A stretch of 64,000 bases of DNA from Klebsiella planticola ATCC 33531 (GCF_000735435.1 NZ_JMPP01000022.1:1-64000), one strand, 5' to 3'; shown: positions 20,310 to 38,411, counted from the stretch's first letter. Program-made: numbers and translations. The notes: a model not told the origin generated them from the letters alone.

Positions 20310-20426
20310 GCACACGAAACCGCGTTGGTTGATTTTACTCTGAATAATTTGGGTTGCAGAAAGGCGGCAGGCAAGCGCACAGGCAATCTAAATGGGGACA
20401 GGGCTGCCCAGGTCGGTTTCGTGTGC
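20310..20426 (+). promoter_or_regulatory. rnc leader stem-loop (RNase III autoregulation)
   Basis: The 13-base arms at 20310-20322 and 20414-20426 (GCACACGAAACCG with CGGTTTCGTGTGC) pair perfectly and would close a large leader structure 34 bases before rnc. In E. coli RNase III cleaves such a leader stem to destabilise its own message. The complementarity is seen directly; the role is by homology. Confidence 0.82.
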
Positions 20427-20456
20427 TGCATTTTTGACGCATTCATTTATTGGTAA

Positions 20457-22042
<1,586 letters not shown>

Positions 22043-22173
22043 GTTTGACACACCATGGCTTTCGTGGTGCAGGCCGGCGGCAACACCGTGAGTCCCCGGG
22101 AGCTGACTTTAGTCAGTGATTCGGCTGAAAAGGTGCGGCCAACGCACCTGCAACCTGAAAGACGACGCGTATG

Positions 22174-22917
22174 ATGGAAGGCTGGCAGCGCGCTTTCGTT
22201 CTGCATAGTCGTCCCTGGAGCGAAACCAGCCTGATGCTGGATGTCTTCACGGAAGAGTCGGGTCGCGTGCGCCTGGTAGCAAAAGGCGCACGTTCCAGAC
22301 GCTCCAACCTCAAAGGCGCCCTCCAGCCTTTTACCCCCTTACTCCTGCGCTTTGGCGGTCGTGGCGAAGTGAAAACGCTACGCAGCGCCGAAGCCGTTTC
22401 ATTGGCTCTTCCTCTTAGCGGCATCACGCTTTACAGCGGGCTGTATGTCAATGAACTGCTGTCCCGCGTGCTCGAACATGAAACGCGCTTCTCCGAACTC
22501 TTTTTCGATTACCTGCATTGCCTGCAGGCGTTGGCTGGCGCAAGCGGTACGCCAGAGCCGGCGTTGCGCCGTTTTGAACTGGCGCTGCTGGGACACCTGG
22601 GCTATGGCGTTGATTTCCTCCACTGCGCCGGCAGCGGCGAAGCCGTGGATGACACCATGACCTATCGCTACCGTGAAGAAAAAGGGTTTATTGCCAGCGT
22701 GGTTATTGATAACAACACCTTTACCGGGCACCATTTGAAGGCGCTGGCTAACCGTGAGTTCCCGGATAGCGATGCGCTACGTGCCGCAAAGCGCTTTACC
22801 CGTATCGCCCTGAAACCGTATCTTGGCGGTAAACCGCTAAAGAGCCGGGAGCTGTTTCGCCAGTTTATGCCCGCCCGCGCGGCGCGGGCAGCAGATAAAA
22901 CGAATAACGATCAATGA
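22174..22917 (+). CDS. recO: DNA repair protein RecO
   Basis: A 247-residue protein that loads RecA onto SSB-coated single-stranded DNA in the RecFOR pathway. It has an N-terminal OB fold ([20 protein letters not shown]) and the conserved helical body ([17 protein letters not shown]). It is five residues longer than E. coli RecO because of an alanine-rich tail. Two adjacent ATGs (22171, 22174) exist; the second matches the family start. The weak ribosome site suggests coupling to era. Confidence 0.96.
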   Translation: MEGWQRAFVLHSRPWSETSLMLDVFTEESGRVRLVAKGARSRRSNLKGALQPFTPLLLRFGGRGEVKTLRSAEAVSLALPLSGITLYSGLYVNELLSRVLEHETRFSELFFDYLHCLQALAGASGTPEPALRRFELALLGHLGYGVDFLHCAGSGEAVDDTMTYRYREEKGFIASVVIDNNTFTGHHLKALANREFPDSDALRAAKRFTRIALKPYLGGKPLKSRELFRQFMPARAARAADKTNNDQ

Positions 22918-22925
22918 GGATTGTC

Positions 22926-23657
22926 ATGGCTGAATTACTGTTAGGGGTCAATATTGACCATATTGCGACATTGCGTAACGCGCGCGGTACTGCCTATCCG
23001 GATCCGGTGCAGGCGGCCTTTATCGCCGAGCAGGCTGGCGCCGACGGAATTACCGTGCACCTGCGCGAAGACCGCCGTCATATTACCGACCGCGATGTTC
23101 GTATCCTGCGCCAGACGCTGGATACCCGCATGAACCTGGAGATGGCGGTCACCGAAGAGATGCTGACCATCGCCTGTGAGACCAAACCGCACTTCTGCTG
23201 TCTGGTGCCGGAAAAACGTCAGGAAGTGACGACGGAAGGCGGTCTGGATGTCGCGGGTCAGCGCGACAAAATGCGCGATGCCTGCACCCGTCTTGCCGAT
23301 GCCGGTATTCTGGTCTCGCTGTTCATCGATGCCGATGAGGAGCAAATTAAGGCTGCGGCGGACGTCGGCGCGCCGTATATCGAAATCCATACCGGTTGCT
23401 ATGCGGATGCCGAAACCGACGCCCGGCAGGCAACAGAGCTTGAGCGGATCGCGAAGGCGGCCACCTATGCCGCGAGCCTTGGCCTCAAGGTCAATGCCGG
23501 TCACGGCCTGACCTACCATAACGTGCAGGCGATCGCCCGCATTCCGGAGATGCATGAGCTGAACATTGGCCACGCGATCATCGGTCGTGCGGTGATGAGC
23601 GGCCTGAAAGAGGCGGTTGCCGAGATGAAACGCCTGATGCAGGAAGCGCGCGCGTAA
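22926..23657 (+). CDS. pdxJ: pyridoxine 5'-phosphate synthase PdxJ
   Basis: A 243-residue TIM-barrel enzyme that condenses 1-deoxyxylulose 5-phosphate with aminoacetone phosphate to give pyridoxine 5'-phosphate. Conserved segments include [16 protein letters not shown] at the N terminus, HLREDRRHI and the phosphate loop [10 protein letters not shown]. The ATG at 22926 has TGAGGA upstream. Its stop overlaps acpS (TAATG). Confidence 0.98.
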   Translation: MAELLLGVNIDHIATLRNARGTAYPDPVQAAFIAEQAGADGITVHLREDRRHITDRDVRILRQTLDTRMNLEMAVTEEMLTIACETKPHFCCLVPEKRQEVTTEGGLDVAGQRDKMRDACTRLADAGILVSLFIDADEEQIKAAADVGAPYIEIHTGCYADAETDARQATELERIAKAATYAASLGLKVNAGHGLTYHNVQAIARIPEMHELNIGHAIIGRAVMSGLKEAVAEMKRLMQEARA

Positions 23658-24037
23658 TGGCTATTCTGGGGCTGGGCACCGATATTGTTGAAATTGCCCG
23701 TATTGAAGCGGTGATTGCCCGCAGCGGCGATCGTCTCGCCCGGCGGGTTCTCAGCGACAACGAGTGGGCGATATGGGCACAACACCAGCAGCCGGTTCGT
23801 TTTCTGGCGAAGCGTTTTGCGGTGAAAGAGGCGGCGGCGAAAGCCCTGGGGACCGGTATCCGTAACGGTCTGGCTTTTAATCAGTTTGAAGTTTACAACG
23901 ACGAACTGGGCAAGCCTAAGCTACGGCTGTGGGGCGAGGCGAAGAATCTGGCGGAGCGTCTGGGAGTCAGAAGCATTCACGTGACGCTGGCCGATGAGCG
24001 TCATTACGCTTGTGCGACGGTTATCGTGGAGAGTTAG
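23657..24037 (+). CDS. acpS: holo-[acyl-carrier-protein] synthase AcpS
   Basis: A 126-residue enzyme that transfers 4'-phosphopantetheine from CoA to acyl carrier protein, activating fatty acid synthesis. The magnesium and CoA binding signatures [13 protein letters not shown] (N terminus) and [15 protein letters not shown] (near residue 55) are intact. It is the last gene of rnc-era-recO-pdxJ-acpS and converges on yfhL. Confidence 0.98.
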   Translation: MAILGLGTDIVEIARIEAVIARSGDRLARRVLSDNEWAIWAQHQQPVRFLAKRFAVKEAAAKALGTGIRNGLAFNQFEVYNDELGKPKLRLWGEAKNLAERLGVRSIHVTLADERHYACATVIVES

Positions 24038-24055
24038 CGCCCGCTGCTCGCGGCA

Positions 24056-25221
<1,166 letters not shown>

Positions 25222-25439
25222 CGGTTTTCCTCAGGACAACCTTCGCCCTCTGCTGAAAGAATTTTGTATTCGATTATAAGAGGATTGCGGCGAATTAAAA
25301 ATTCTACCGCTGAGATTTATTCACGGCAGAGGAACTGCCTCAACCCAGGCTTAACGTCGGCGGATGTTTTCTCTGTTCATGGCACAAGACTGTTAAGCTA
25401 GCGGTATCAGAGACAAAATTCGATAAAAAGAGGTCCGGT

Positions 25440-28170
<2,731 letters not shown>

Positions 28171-28334
28171 AGAGTTAATCTTCTGCAGCTCTGTGTTCCT
28201 CAGCAGGCTATTAGCGGAAAAGTTAAAAGAGAGTCCTCGAATGAGCGGCATTTTGCTTAAGAATGCGTCAGTTGGCAACTTATTCGCGAGGAAGGTCACA
28301 TTAATTGATAAACCAGGGGAATGATTTTATTTCC

Positions 28335-28373
28335 ACGCAAACGGTTTCGTCGAGGCTCAGGATTCACTATAAT
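28335..28373 (+). promoter_or_regulatory. purL promoter with PurR operator
   Basis: ACGCAAACGGTTTCGT (28335-28350) differs from the PurR consensus ACGCAAACGTTTTCGT at one base. It lies over the -35 region of a promoter whose -10 is a perfect TATAAT (28368-28373). Purine-bound PurR would block polymerase. The same gap (28171-28425) contains the leader of divergent mltF. Confidence 0.92.
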
Positions 28374-28425
28374 GGCGCCCGTTTCCCCCCTGGCTCATAT
28401 TGAAAGCTGCGAAGACGAGAGACTT

Positions 28426-31400
28426 ATGATGGAAATTTTGCGTGGTTCACCTGCACTGTCGGCATTTCGTGTTAATAAACTGCTGGCACGTTTCCAGGCG
28501 GCCAACCTGCCGGTTAGCACAATATATGCAGAGTATGTTCATTTTGCCGAACTGAACGCGCCGTTAAGCGGTGATGAACGTGAGAGGCTGGTACGACTGC
28601 TCAAGTATGGCCCAAACTTAAACAGCCATACCCCAACCGGTAAATTACTGCTCGTCACCCCCCGCCCTGGCACCATCTCCCCCTGGTCTTCTAAAGCTAC
28701 CGATATTGCCCATAACTGCGGCCTGTCGCAGGTAGTGCGTCTTGAACGCGGCGTGGCGTACTATGTGGAAGCCAGTACGCTGAGCGAAGAACAATGGGCG
28801 GCTGTCGCGAGTGAACTCCATGACCGGATGATGGAAAGCGTCTTTGACGCGCTGGAAGAGGGCGAAAAGCTGTTTGCTCAGCATCAACCGACGCCGGTGA
28901 CCAGCGTCGATCTGTTGGGGCAGGGACGTCAGGCGCTGATTGACGCCAACCTCCGTCTGGGGCTGGCGCTGGCGGAAGACGAAATCGACTATCTGCAGGA
29001 TGCGTTTAACAAGCTTGGTCGTAACCCGAACGACATCGAACTGTATATGTTCGCCCAGGCGAACTCCGAGCACTGCCGCCACAAGATTTTTAACGCCGAC
29101 TGGGTCATCGATGGCGAACAGCAGCCGAAGTCGCTGTTTAAGATGATCAAAAACACCTTTGAGAAGACCCCGGACTACGTCCTGTCCGCCTATAAAGACA
29201 ACGCCGCGGTCATGGAAGGTTCTCAGGTAGGGCGCTTCTTCGCCGATCGCGAAAAAGGCCGCTATGACTACCATCAGGAAGACGCCCATATCCTGATGAA
29301 AGTGGAAACGCACAACCACCCGACGGCCATCTCTCCCTGGCCGGGTGCGGCGACCGGCTCCGGCGGTGAAATCCGCGATGAAGGGGCAACCGGTCGCGGC
29401 GCGAAACCGAAAGCCGGTCTGGTCGGTTTCTCGGTCTCTAACCTGCGGATTCCCGGCTTTGAACAGCCGTGGGAAGAAGATTTCGGTAAGCCGGAGCGCA
29501 TTGTGACCGCGCTGGATATCATGACCGACGGCCCGCTGGGCGGCGCCGCGTTTAACAACGAATTCGGTCGTCCGGCGCTGAATGGCTATTTCCGTACCTA
29601 TGAAGAAAAAGTGACCAGCCACAACGGCGAAGAGCTGCGCGGGTACCACAAGCCGATCATGCTGGCGGGCGGTATTGGTAACATCCGCGGTGAGCACGTG
29701 CAGAAAGGCGAAATTACCGTTGGGGCGAAACTGATTGTCCTCGGCGGCCCGGCGATGAATATCGGCCTGGGCGGCGGGGCAGCCTCTTCGATGGCATCCG
29801 GCCAGTCCGATGCGGATCTCGATTTTGCCTCTGTACAGCGCGATAACCCGGAAATGGAACGCCGCTGCCAGGAAGTGATCGACCGCTGCTGGCAGCTGGG
29901 CGAGGCGAACCCGATTCTGTTTATCCACGACGTCGGCGCCGGCGGCCTGTCTAATGCCATGCCGGAACTGGTCAGCGACGGCGGTCGCGGCGGTAAATTC
30001 CAGCTGCGCGATATTCTGAGCGATGAGCCGGGAATGAGCCCGCTGGAAATCTGGTGTAACGAATCCCAGGAACGCTATGTGCTGGCGGTCGCGCCGGAAC
30101 AGCTGCCGCTGTTTGACGAGCTGTGCCGCCGCGAGCGCGCACCGTACGCGGTGATCGGCGAAGCCACCGAAGAACTGCATCTGAACATGAGCGATGCTCA
30201 CTTCAACGACCAGCCGATCGACCTGCCGCTGGATGTACTGCTGGGTAAAACGCCGAAAATGACCCGCGATGTGCAGACCCTGAAAGTGAAAGGTGATGCG
30301 CTGGATCGCCAGGATATCACTCTCGCCGACGCGGTGAATCGCGTGCTGCATTTGCCGGCGGTTGCGGAGAAAACCTTCCTCGTCACCATCGGCGACCGTA
30401 CCGTGACCGGGATGGTAGCGCGCGATCAGATGGTCGGCCCCTGGCAGATCCCGGTAGCGAACTGCGCGGTAACCACCGCCAGCCTCGATAGCTACTACGG
30501 CGAAGCGATGGCTATTGGCGAACGTGCGCCGGTTGCGCTGCTGGACTTTGCCGCCTCCGCTCGCCTGGCCGTCGGTGAAGCGCTGACCAACGTCGCGGCA
30601 ACGCAAATTGGCGCGTTGAATCGCGTGAAACTTTCCGCAAACTGGATGGCCGCGGCCGGTCACCCGGGTGAAGATGCCGGTCTGTATGAAGCGGTAAAAG
30701 CGGTTGGCGAAGAGCTGTGTCCTGCTCTGGGACTGACCATTCCGGTGGGTAAAGACTCGATGTCGATGAAAACCCGCTGGCAGGAAGGCAGCGAGCAGCG
30801 CGAGATGACTTCGCCGCTGTCGCTGGTGATTTCCGCCTTTGCTCGCGTGGAAGATGTGCGCCATACCGTGACGCCACAGCTCTCCACGGAAGATAACGCC
30901 CTGCTGCTGATTGATTTAGGTAAAGGCCGTAACGCGCTCGGTGCCACCGCGCTGGCGCAGGTTTACCGTCAACTGGGCGATGTTCCGGCCGACGTGCGCG
31001 ATGTCGCACAGCTGAAAGGCTTCTGGGATGCGATGCAGGCGCTGGTGGCCGATCGTAAGCTGCTGGCTTACCACGATCGCTCTGACGGCGGCCTGCTGGT
31101 CACCCTGACTGAGATGGCCTTTACCGGCCACTGCGGCCTGACGGCAGATATCGCCGCGCTGGGCGACGATCGTCTGGCGGCGCTGTTTAACGAAGAGCTG
31201 GGGGCGGTTATCCAGGTGCGTGCCGCGGATCGCGAAGCGGTTGAAGCGCTGCTGGCTTCTCACGGCCTGGCGGACTGTGTCCACTATCTGGGCCAGGCGA
31301 CGGAAGGTGACCGCTTTGTCATCACCGCCGAAGGGCATCCGGTGTTCAGCGAAAGCCGCACCACGCTGCGTATCTGGTGGGCAGAAACCACCTGGCAGAT

Positions 31401-32313
31401 GCAGCGCCTGCGCGACAATCCGGAGTGCGCCGATAGCGAGCACGAAGCGAAACGTCGTGAGGACGATCCGGGCCTTAACGTGAAGCTCTCCTTCGATATC
31501 AACGAAGACATTGCCGCACCGTACATCGCCACCGGCGCGCGTCCGAAGGTGGCGGTACTGCGTGAGCAAGGCGTTAACTCCCACGTTGAGATGGCGGCAG
31601 CGTTCCACCGCGCGGGCTTTGATGCGATTGACGTGCACATGAGCGACCTGCTGGCGGGACGTACCGGGCTGGCTGATTTCCAGGCGCTGGTTGCCTGCGG
31701 CGGCTTCTCCTATGGCGACGTGCTGGGGGCGGGCGAAGGCTGGGCGAAATCCATTCTGTTTAACGAGCGGGTGCGCGATGAGTTTGCCACCTTCTTCCAC
31801 CGTCCGCAGACGCTGACGCTGGGCGTGTGTAATGGTTGTCAGATGATGTCCAACCTGCGTGAGCTGATCCCGGGAAGCGACCTGTGGCCGCGTTTTGTGC
31901 GTAACTATTCTGACCGTTTTGAAGCGCGCTTCAGCCTGGTTGAAGTCACGCAAAGCCCGTCTCTGCTGCTGCAGGGCATGGCCGGTTCGATGATGCCGAT
32001 TGCCGTTTCTCACGGTGAAGGGCAGGTGGAAGTGCGTGACAGCGCGCATCTGGCCCAGCTGGAGAGCAAAGGTCTGGTGGCGCTGCGCTTTGTCGATAAC
32101 TTCGGTAAGGTGACGGAGAGCTATCCGGCTAACCCGAACGGTTCACCGAACGGGATCACCGCCGTGACCAGCGAAAGCGGTCGTGCGACGATCATGATGC
32201 CGCATCCTGAACGCGTATTCCGCACGGTGGCTAACTCATGGCACCCGGAAAACTGGGGCGAGGATAGCCCGTGGATGCGTATCTTCCGCAACGCACGTAA
32301 ACAGCTGGGTTAA
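28426..32313 (+). CDS. purL: phosphoribosylformylglycinamidine synthase PurL
   Basis: The large single-chain FGAM synthase (1295 residues, same as E. coli), fourth step of purine synthesis. The order is: N-terminal PurS-like part, FGAM synthetase domain with [18 protein letters not shown], a second AIR-synthase-type half, and a C-terminal glutamine amidotransferase with nucleophile GVCNGCQMM and the His-Glu pair in [10 protein letters not shown]. The start is the ATG at 28426 (MMEILRG); an ORF running 35 codons further upstream crosses the promoter and operator and is not used. Confidence 0.98.
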   Translation: MMEILRGSPALSAFRVNKLLARFQAANLPVSTIYAEYVHFAELNAPLSGDERERLVRLLKYGPNLNSHTPTGKLLLVTPRPGTISPWSSKATDIAHNCGLSQVVRLERGVAYYVEASTLSEEQWAAVASELHDRMMESVFDALEEGEKLFAQHQPTPVTSVDLLGQGRQALIDANLRLGLALAEDEIDYLQDAFNKLGRNPNDIELYMFAQANSEHCRHKIFNADWVIDGEQQPKSLFKMIKNTFEKTPDYVLSAYKDNAAVMEGSQVGRFFADREKGRYDYHQEDAHILMKVETHNHPTAISPWPGAATGSGGEIRDEGATGRGAKPKAGLVGFSVSNLRIPGFEQPWEEDFGKPERIVTALDIMTDGPLGGAAFNNEFGRPALNGYFRTYEEKVTSHNGEELRGYHKPIMLAGGIGNIRGEHVQKGEITVGAKLIVLGGPAMNIGLGGGAASSMASGQSDADLDFASVQRDNPEMERRCQEVIDRCWQLGEANPILFIHDVGAGGLSNAMPELVSDGGRGGKFQLRDILSDEPGMSPLEIWCNESQERYVLAVAPEQLPLFDELCRRERAPYAVIGEATEELHLNMSDAHFNDQPIDLPLDVLLGKTPKMTRDVQTLKVKGDALDRQDITLADAVNRVLHLPAVAEKTFLVTIGDRTVTGMVARDQMVGPWQIPVANCAVTTASLDSYYGEAMAIGERAPVALLDFAASARLAVGEALTNVAATQIGALNRVKLSANWMAAAGHPGEDAGLYEAVKAVGEELCPALGLTIPVGKDSMSMKTRWQEGSEQREMTSPLSLVISAFARVEDVRHTVTPQLSTEDNALLLIDLGKGRNALGATALAQVYRQLGDVPADVRDVAQLKGFWDAMQALVADRKLLAYHDRSDGGLLVTLTEMAFTGHCGLTADIAALGDDRLAALFNEELGAVIQVRAADREAVEALLASHGLADCVHYLGQATEGDRFVITAEGHPVFSESRTTLRIWWAETTWQMQRLRDNPECADSEHEAKRREDDPGLNVKLSFDINEDIAAPYIATGARPKVAVLREQGVNSHVEMAAAFHRAGFDAIDVHMSDLLAGRTGLADFQALVACGGFSYGDVLGAGEGWAKSILFNERVRDEFATFFHRPQTLTLGVCNGCQMMSNLRELIPGSDLWPRFVRNYSDRFEARFSLVEVTQSPSLLLQGMAGSMMPIAVSHGEGQVEVRDSAHLAQLESKGLVALRFVDNFGKVTESYPANPNGSPNGITAVTSESGRATIMMPHPERVFRTVANSWHPENWGEDSPWMRIFRNARKQLG

Positions 32314-32380
32314 TATCCGGCGAGTTGTGCAGGATCCGCCGCGTTCGCAAAGCCTTCCCGGCTGAAGCGTAATGTATCAG

Positions 32381-32410
32381 GCCCCCGCCTTTGAGCGGGG
32401 GCTTTTCGTT
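32381..32410 (+). terminator. purL terminator
   Basis: An 8-bp stem GCCCCCGC/GCGGGGGC with a 6-base loop, followed by TTTTCGTTT, 68 bases after the purL stop. Confidence 0.9.
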
Positions 32411-32432
32411 TGTGACGGCGGTCGCCTGAAGG

Positions 32433-32450
32433 TGTCGGGAATTGCCGACA
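32433..32450 (+). promoter_or_regulatory. GlrR site 1 upstream of glmY
   Basis: TGTC-N10-GACA, a perfect match to the GlrR (QseF) recognition motif described upstream of enterobacterial glmY. It is centred about 220 bases before the glmY start, as expected for a sigma-54 enhancer. Confidence 0.8.
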
Positions 32451-32465
32451 AACGCCTCTGAGGAG

Positions 32466-32483
32466 TGTCGCTAATTGGAGACA
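32466..32483 (+). promoter_or_regulatory. GlrR site 2 upstream of glmY
   Basis: A second perfect TGTC-N10-GACA motif, 33 bases (about three helical turns) after the first. Confidence 0.8.
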
Positions 32484-32528
32484 TTTAACTTGTTGATTTC
32501 TAATGAGGTGGGAAAACAGGTCGCTATG

Positions 32529-32546
32529 TGTTGCTAAACAGCGACA
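32529..32546 (+). promoter_or_regulatory. GlrR site 3 upstream of glmY
   Basis: TGTT-N10-GACA, one mismatch from the GlrR motif and 63 bases after site 2. The AT-rich stretch 32580-32632 between it and the promoter could hold IHF sites, but none was assigned. Confidence 0.7.
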
Positions 32547-32635
32547 CTCTGGTTAAAAAAGCATCGCCACCACGGTGCGGGTAAAATGCTATAAATTCAT
32601 TATATTTCATTGTGTTAATAATTTGTTTTGCTATG

Positions 32636-32651
32636 TGGCATAGTTAATGCA
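32636..32651 (+). promoter_or_regulatory. sigma-54 promoter of glmY
   Basis: TGGCATAGTTAATGCA has the GG and GC elements 12 bases apart, as in sigma-54 promoters (TGGCAC-N5-TTGCA). It ends 11 bases before the glmY 5' end. A TAATAAT overlapping its downstream side could be the -10 of an overlapping sigma-70 promoter, the arrangement known for glmY in E. coli. Confidence 0.82.
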
Positions 32652-32662
32652 TAATAATACGC

Positions 32663-32849
32663 AGTGGCTCATTCACCTTCTTATGTCAGCCCCTTCGGGA
32701 CGCGCTACATAAACTTCGAATGACGCACAACAAGGTGCCTGCCGTCCAACTTCTGATAACAGCTTTGCTTTATCAACCATCGGGCGAAACGTCGAGTTAG
32801 GCACCGCCTTATTCCATAACAAAGCCAGGCCTGTGCCTGGCTTTGTTAT
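32663..32849 (+). ncRNA. glmY: small RNA GlmY
   Basis: About 187 nt nearly identical to E. coli GlmY (also SroF/Tke1), beginning AGTGGCTCATTCACC and ending in an intrinsic terminator (AACAAAGCCAGGC paired with GCCTGGCTTTGTT). GlmY sequesters the adaptor RapZ and so protects the sRNA GlmZ, which activates glmS translation for glucosamine-6-phosphate synthesis. It lies between purL and glrK as in E. coli, and the adjacent genes encode the two-component system that activates it. Confidence 0.95.
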
Positions 32850-33049
32850 ATCCGCAGGACGACAATTTAGCGAACGCTACTGGCGGCTTGCCATGCCAGT
32901 CCGTTTGCCGTTATCGACGCGTCGCGGATTCTCTTATCAGCCGCGTCGGGCTATTTTTCGACTCTCCACGACAGAAAGGTCGATTGCACCTGTTACTCTG
33001 CGGCGTCCTCAGTTAGCATCGTGATGAGCTAATGATTGAGACCCTATCC

Positions 33050-34486
33050 TTGAAGCGAATCTCTCTTTTCCCCCGTTCGTTGCGTCAGCTGGTCACGCTC
33101 TCGTTTGTGTTGATTCTGCTGCCGCTGCTGGTTCTGGCCTGGCAGGCGTGGCAGAGCCTGAATGCGCTTAGCGCGCAGGCCGCGCATATTAACCGCACCA
33201 CGCTTGTCGATGCCCGGCGCAGTGAGGCGATGATGAACGCGTCGCTGGAAATGGAACGCAGCTACCGGCAGTACTGCGTACTCGACGATCCGACGCTGGC
33301 GAAGGTCTATCAAAATCAGCGTAAACGCTATAGCGAGATGCTCGACGCTCATGCCGGGGTGCTCCCGGACGAAAAAATCTGGCAGGCGCTGAGCCAGCAG
33401 CTGAACGACCTTGCACAGCTCAGGTGTAAAAACAGCAGCCCGGATGCGCAATCGGGAGCCAGCCTTGAAGCCTTTGCCGCCGCCAACAGCGAAATGGTTC
33501 AGGCCACCCGAACGGTGGTTTACTCGCGTGGACAACAGCTCCAGCAGGAGATTGCCGAACGTGGACAGTTTTTTGGCTGGCAGGCGCTGGTTCTTTTTCT
33601 GCTGAGCCTGGCGCTGGTGCTGCTGTTTACCCGGATGATTATCGGCCCGGTTAAAGGGATCGAGAAAATGATTAACCGCCTGGGGGAGGGGAAGTCGCTG
33701 GATAATGCGGCGCTGTTTACCGGCCCGCGCGAACTGCGTTCCGTCGGCGAGCGTATCATCTGGCTGAGCGAACGTCTGGCCTGGCTGGAGTCGCAGCGCC
33801 ATCAGTTTTTACGCCACCTTTCACACGAACTGAAAACGCCTCTCGCCAGCATGCGGGAAGGCACGGAACTGCTGGCCGACCGCGTGGCCGGGCCGTTGAC
33901 CGCGGAACAGCAGGAGATCGTCGAAATTCTCGATAACAGCAGCCGCAATCTGCAAAAACTGATTGAGCAACTGCTGGACTACAATCGTAAACAGGCCGAT
34001 GGCCCGGTCCCGCGTGAAATCGTTGATCTTGCTGAGCTGGTTGATAACGTCGTGGCCGCTCACAGTTTGCCCGCGCGCGCAAAAATGATGCATACCGCGA
34101 TTCAACTGGCGGAACGTACCTGCCTGGCAGAACCGGCATTATTGATCAGCGTGATGGATAATCTCTATTCCAATGCGGTGCACTATGGGGCTGAATCCGG
34201 TAACATTCGTATTCATAGCTACCGGCATGGCGAGCAGGTTCGCATAGACGTGATAAACAGCGGCGAACCGATCCCGCAGGCGGAAAAAAATATGATTTTC
34301 GAGCCTTTTTATCAGGGAAGCCATCAGCGTAAAGGGGCGGTAAAAGGCAGCGGTCTGGGCCTGAGTATTGCCCGCGACTGCGTCCGACAAATGCAGGGTG
34401 AGCTAAGCCTGGAAGAGAGTGAGTCCGGGCTTATCTGTTTTCGCATAACGCTGCCCGCCGCTGAGCCGGAAAAAACCAACACATGA
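33050..34486 (+). CDS. glrK: two-component sensor histidine kinase GlrK (QseE)
   Basis: An inner-membrane sensor kinase of 478 residues that phosphorylates GlrR. An N-terminal membrane helix, a periplasmic region of about 140 residues, a second helix (LVLFLLSLALVLLFTRMII) and a HAMP-like linker precede the kinase core: H-box FLRHLSHELKTPLAS, N-box DNLYSNAVHYGAE and G-box GSGLGLSIARDC. The start is set at a TTG (MKRISLFPRS, as in E. coli); an in-frame ATG at 33032 adds six residues and is equally possible. It overlaps qseG by four bases. Confidence 0.95.
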   Translation: MKRISLFPRSLRQLVTLSFVLILLPLLVLAWQAWQSLNALSAQAAHINRTTLVDARRSEAMMNASLEMERSYRQYCVLDDPTLAKVYQNQRKRYSEMLDAHAGVLPDEKIWQALSQQLNDLAQLRCKNSSPDAQSGASLEAFAAANSEMVQATRTVVYSRGQQLQQEIAERGQFFGWQALVLFLLSLALVLLFTRMIIGPVKGIEKMINRLGEGKSLDNAALFTGPRELRSVGERIIWLSERLAWLESQRHQFLRHLSHELKTPLASMREGTELLADRVAGPLTAEQQEIVEILDNSSRNLQKLIEQLLDYNRKQADGPVPREIVDLAELVDNVVAAHSLPARAKMMHTAIQLAERTCLAEPALLISVMDNLYSNAVHYGAESGNIRIHSYRHGEQVRIDVINSGEPIPQAEKNMIFEPFYQGSHQRKGAVKGSGLGLSIARDCVRQMQGELSLEESESGLICFRITLPAAEPEKTNT

Positions 34487-35194
34487 ATCAACAATGGGTG
34501 AATATGTCCCACTTTTTCGTAGTGGTTCGTGCTTTCAAAGGATGGCTGTTGCCGGGCATTTCTTGCCTGGCGCTGGCGGGGTGTTCCGCCGCTTTTTCGC
34601 CGCACACGGCAAATGACAAAGCACAACCCGAGCTGCCGCAGCACCAGGTTGCGGATTTTCTTTCAGTCGACTGTGCCGATATCTGGTCGTTGAAGAGCGA
34701 AGCCAGCGATAAAAACCCGCTGTACTGGCTGCGCGGGATAGATTGTGCCGATCGCCTGGCACCGGTTCAGGCGCGGGCGGAAGCCAAACGGCATGATGAT
34801 GACAGCTGGCAGGACGCCTTTAAGCGCGGCATTTTACTGGCGGATGCGAAGATTACGCCGGATGAACGCCGCGAACTGGTATCCCGCCTGAATACCTTCA
34901 GTCCGCAAATCGCCGTGCAGGTGCGTCCGCTGTATCAGCTCTGGCGTGATGGTCAGAACAGGCAGCTGCAGCTGGTGGATGAGCGCGCCCGTTACGCGAA
35001 GCTGCAGCAGTCCAGCGATAGCGAGCTGGAGGCGCTGCGCCTGCAGGAACAGCAGCTGCGCGGCCAGCTGGAGCTAACGACCCGCAAGCTGGAAAACCTC
35101 ACCGATATTGAACGCCAGCTTTCCAGCCGCAAACCCGCAGGCAATTTTAATTCCGACGGCAGCCACAGCAGCGATAAAGTTCCGGAGGTCATAC

Positions 35195-35208
<14 letters not shown>
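34483..35208 (+). CDS. qseG: outer-membrane lipoprotein QseG
   Basis: A 241-residue lipoprotein with lipobox LALAGC near residue 34, matching E. coli QseG, which interacts with the sensor GlrK/QseE. The C-terminal half is a predicted coiled coil (YAKLQQSSDSELEALRLQEQ onward). The ATG at 34483 overlaps the glrK stop. An internal ATG at 34504 with GGTGA close upstream would give a shorter, more typical signal peptide, so the start is uncertain. The 3' end overlaps glrR by 14 bases. Confidence 0.93.
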
Positions 35209-36936
<1,728 letters not shown>

Positions 36937-36959
36937 GCCGGGCCGTATTCTGATGCATC

Positions 36960-36985
36960 CCCCGGTCAGCTTTGCCCGACCGGGG
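36960..36985. terminator. hairpin between glnB and hmp
   Basis: An 8-bp stem CCCCGGTC/GACCGGGG with a 10-base loop lies between the converging genes. There is no clear T run on either side, so it is only a possible terminator. Confidence 0.5.
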
Positions 36986-37029
36986 ATATTCCCGAATGGC
37001 GGCATCTCTGCCTCCTCCAGGTTATTTCA

Positions 37030-38220
37030 TTACAGCACCTTATGCGGGCCAAAACATTCGTAGTGAATGTTGTCGCTATTGACGCCCAGCGCCACCAGCT
37101 GTTGCGCTGCATGTTGCATAAAGGCTACCGGACCGCACAAATAGTACTGCATTTGTGGGTCACGCAGCGTGTCAGCCAGATCCGATAACATCATCAGACC
37201 TTCGCTGTTAAAGCGTGCCGCCTGGCGGTCGGCTTCTGTCGGCGTGCGATACCAGATATGGGAAGTGAATTTCGCCAGGCTGGCGCCGAGCGTTGCCACC
37301 TCGTCGGCAAACGCATGGACATCGCCATTTTCCGCCGCGTGGAACCAGTTCACCTGGGCCGCATGCTGCGTTTTTGCCAGCGTGTCGAGCATGGCCAGCA
37401 TCGGTGTCTGTCCGACGCCGCCGGAAATCAGCGTAACCGGCGTTTTCGGCTCAACGGCGAGGAAGAAGTCACCTGCCGGCGCAGCCAGATGCACAATATC
37501 CCCTTCCTGCGATGCGTTGTGCAGCCAGTTTGATACCTGGCCGCCGTTTTCGCGTTTAACCGCAATTCGGTAGCCTTTGCCATCTGGTTTGCGGGTCAGC
37601 GAATACTGACGAATTTCCTGATATTCAAACTCCTGCGGCTTCAGCCAAATCGCCAGATACTGGCCCGGCTGATAATCCGCCACCGGCTGACCGTCTACCG
37701 GCGCCAGATCGAAGCTGGTAATCAGGGCGCTACGCGGGGTTTTCTTCACGATACGAAACGCGCGCGTGCCTTTCCAACCACCGTTTTTGCTGGCGTTACC
37801 CTGGTAGATTTCAGATTCGCGTTGAATAAAGACATTGGCCAACACGCCGTAGGCTTTACCCCATGCCTCAAGCACTTCCTCGCCCGGGCTGAACATTTCG
37901 TCGAGCGTCGCCAGCAGATGGCCGCCGACAATATTGTACTGTTCTGGTTTGATCTGGAAGCTGGTGTGTTTCTGCGCGATTTTCTCAACGGCAGGCAGCA
38001 GGGCTGGCAGGTTGTCGATATTGCTGGCGTAAGCGGCAATGGCATTAAACAACGCTTCACGCTGGTCGCCGTTACGCTGGTTGCTCATGTTGAAGATCTC
38101 TTTGAGCTCCGGGTTATGGGCAAACATGCGATCGTAAAAATGGGCGGTCAGCTTAGGACCTGTTTCGACGAGCAGGGGAATAGTGGCTTTAACCGTTGCG
38201 ATGGTTTGGGCGTCGAGCAT
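37030..38220 (-). CDS. hmp: flavohaemoprotein / nitric oxide dioxygenase Hmp
   Basis: A 396-residue cytoplasmic enzyme that converts nitric oxide to nitrate with O2 and NAD(P)H. The N-terminal globin domain (about 1-138; proximal His in [13 protein letters not shown], near residue 85) precedes a ferredoxin-reductase-like FAD domain with RQYSLT and an NAD domain with [15 protein letters not shown] and YLCGPVAFM. An NsrR site upstream indicates NO-responsive derepression. It is divergent from glyA. Confidence 0.98.
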   Translation of the reverse strand: MLDAQTIATVKATIPLLVETGPKLTAHFYDRMFAHNPELKEIFNMSNQRNGDQREALFNAIAAYASNIDNLPALLPAVEKIAQKHTSFQIKPEQYNIVGGHLLATLDEMFSPGEEVLEAWGKAYGVLANVFIQRESEIYQGNASKNGGWKGTRAFRIVKKTPRSALITSFDLAPVDGQPVADYQPGQYLAIWLKPQEFEYQEIRQYSLTRKPDGKGYRIAVKRENGGQVSNWLHNASQEGDIVHLAAPAGDFFLAVEPKTPVTLISGGVGQTPMLAMLDTLAKTQHAAQVNWFHAAENGDVHAFADEVATLGASLAKFTSHIWYRTPTEADRQAARFNSEGLMMLSDLADTLRDPQMQYYLCGPVAFMQHAAQQLVALGVNSDNIHYECFGPHKVL

Positions 38221-38245
38221 AGCAGCTTCCTTCGGTGTTATTTAA

Positions 38246-38268
38246 ATGATGTATTTTATATGCATCTT
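38246..38268 (-). promoter_or_regulatory. NsrR operator of hmp
   Basis: A 23-bp imperfect palindrome whose minus strand begins AAGATGCATATA and ends ATACATCAT. It matches the E. coli hmp NsrR site at most positions and lies 26 bases before the hmp ATG. NsrR is the NO-sensing Fe-S repressor. Confidence 0.78.
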
Positions 38269-38411
38269 ATAAAAATAACCCTGCACTGTAAATGGTTCCT
38301 TAACACTTTTCCCCGTAGTGGTAACAACATGAAGAATTCGCATCACAAACCTGAAAAGAAATCCGTTGATAATCGTTGAGTCGTTATTGCTCAAAGCCTT
38401 GTGTAATGGGG

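Noticed and set aside
28321..28425. Longer PurL start at 28321
   Set aside because: The extension would translate the PurR operator and the -10 element; the homologous start is at 28426.
28645..30864. A 739-codon open frame on the minus strand across purL
   Set aside because: It is antisense to highly conserved PurL coding sequence, has no ribosome site or recognisable protein, and reflects codon bias in a GC-rich gene.
30916..32049. A 377-codon minus-strand frame over the 3' part of purL
   Set aside because: Antisense shadow; the plus-strand protein is intact and conserved.
38328..38345. Possible MetR box (TGAA-N5-type) upstream of glyA
   Set aside because: Only one half-site fits; the second arm does not match TTCA.
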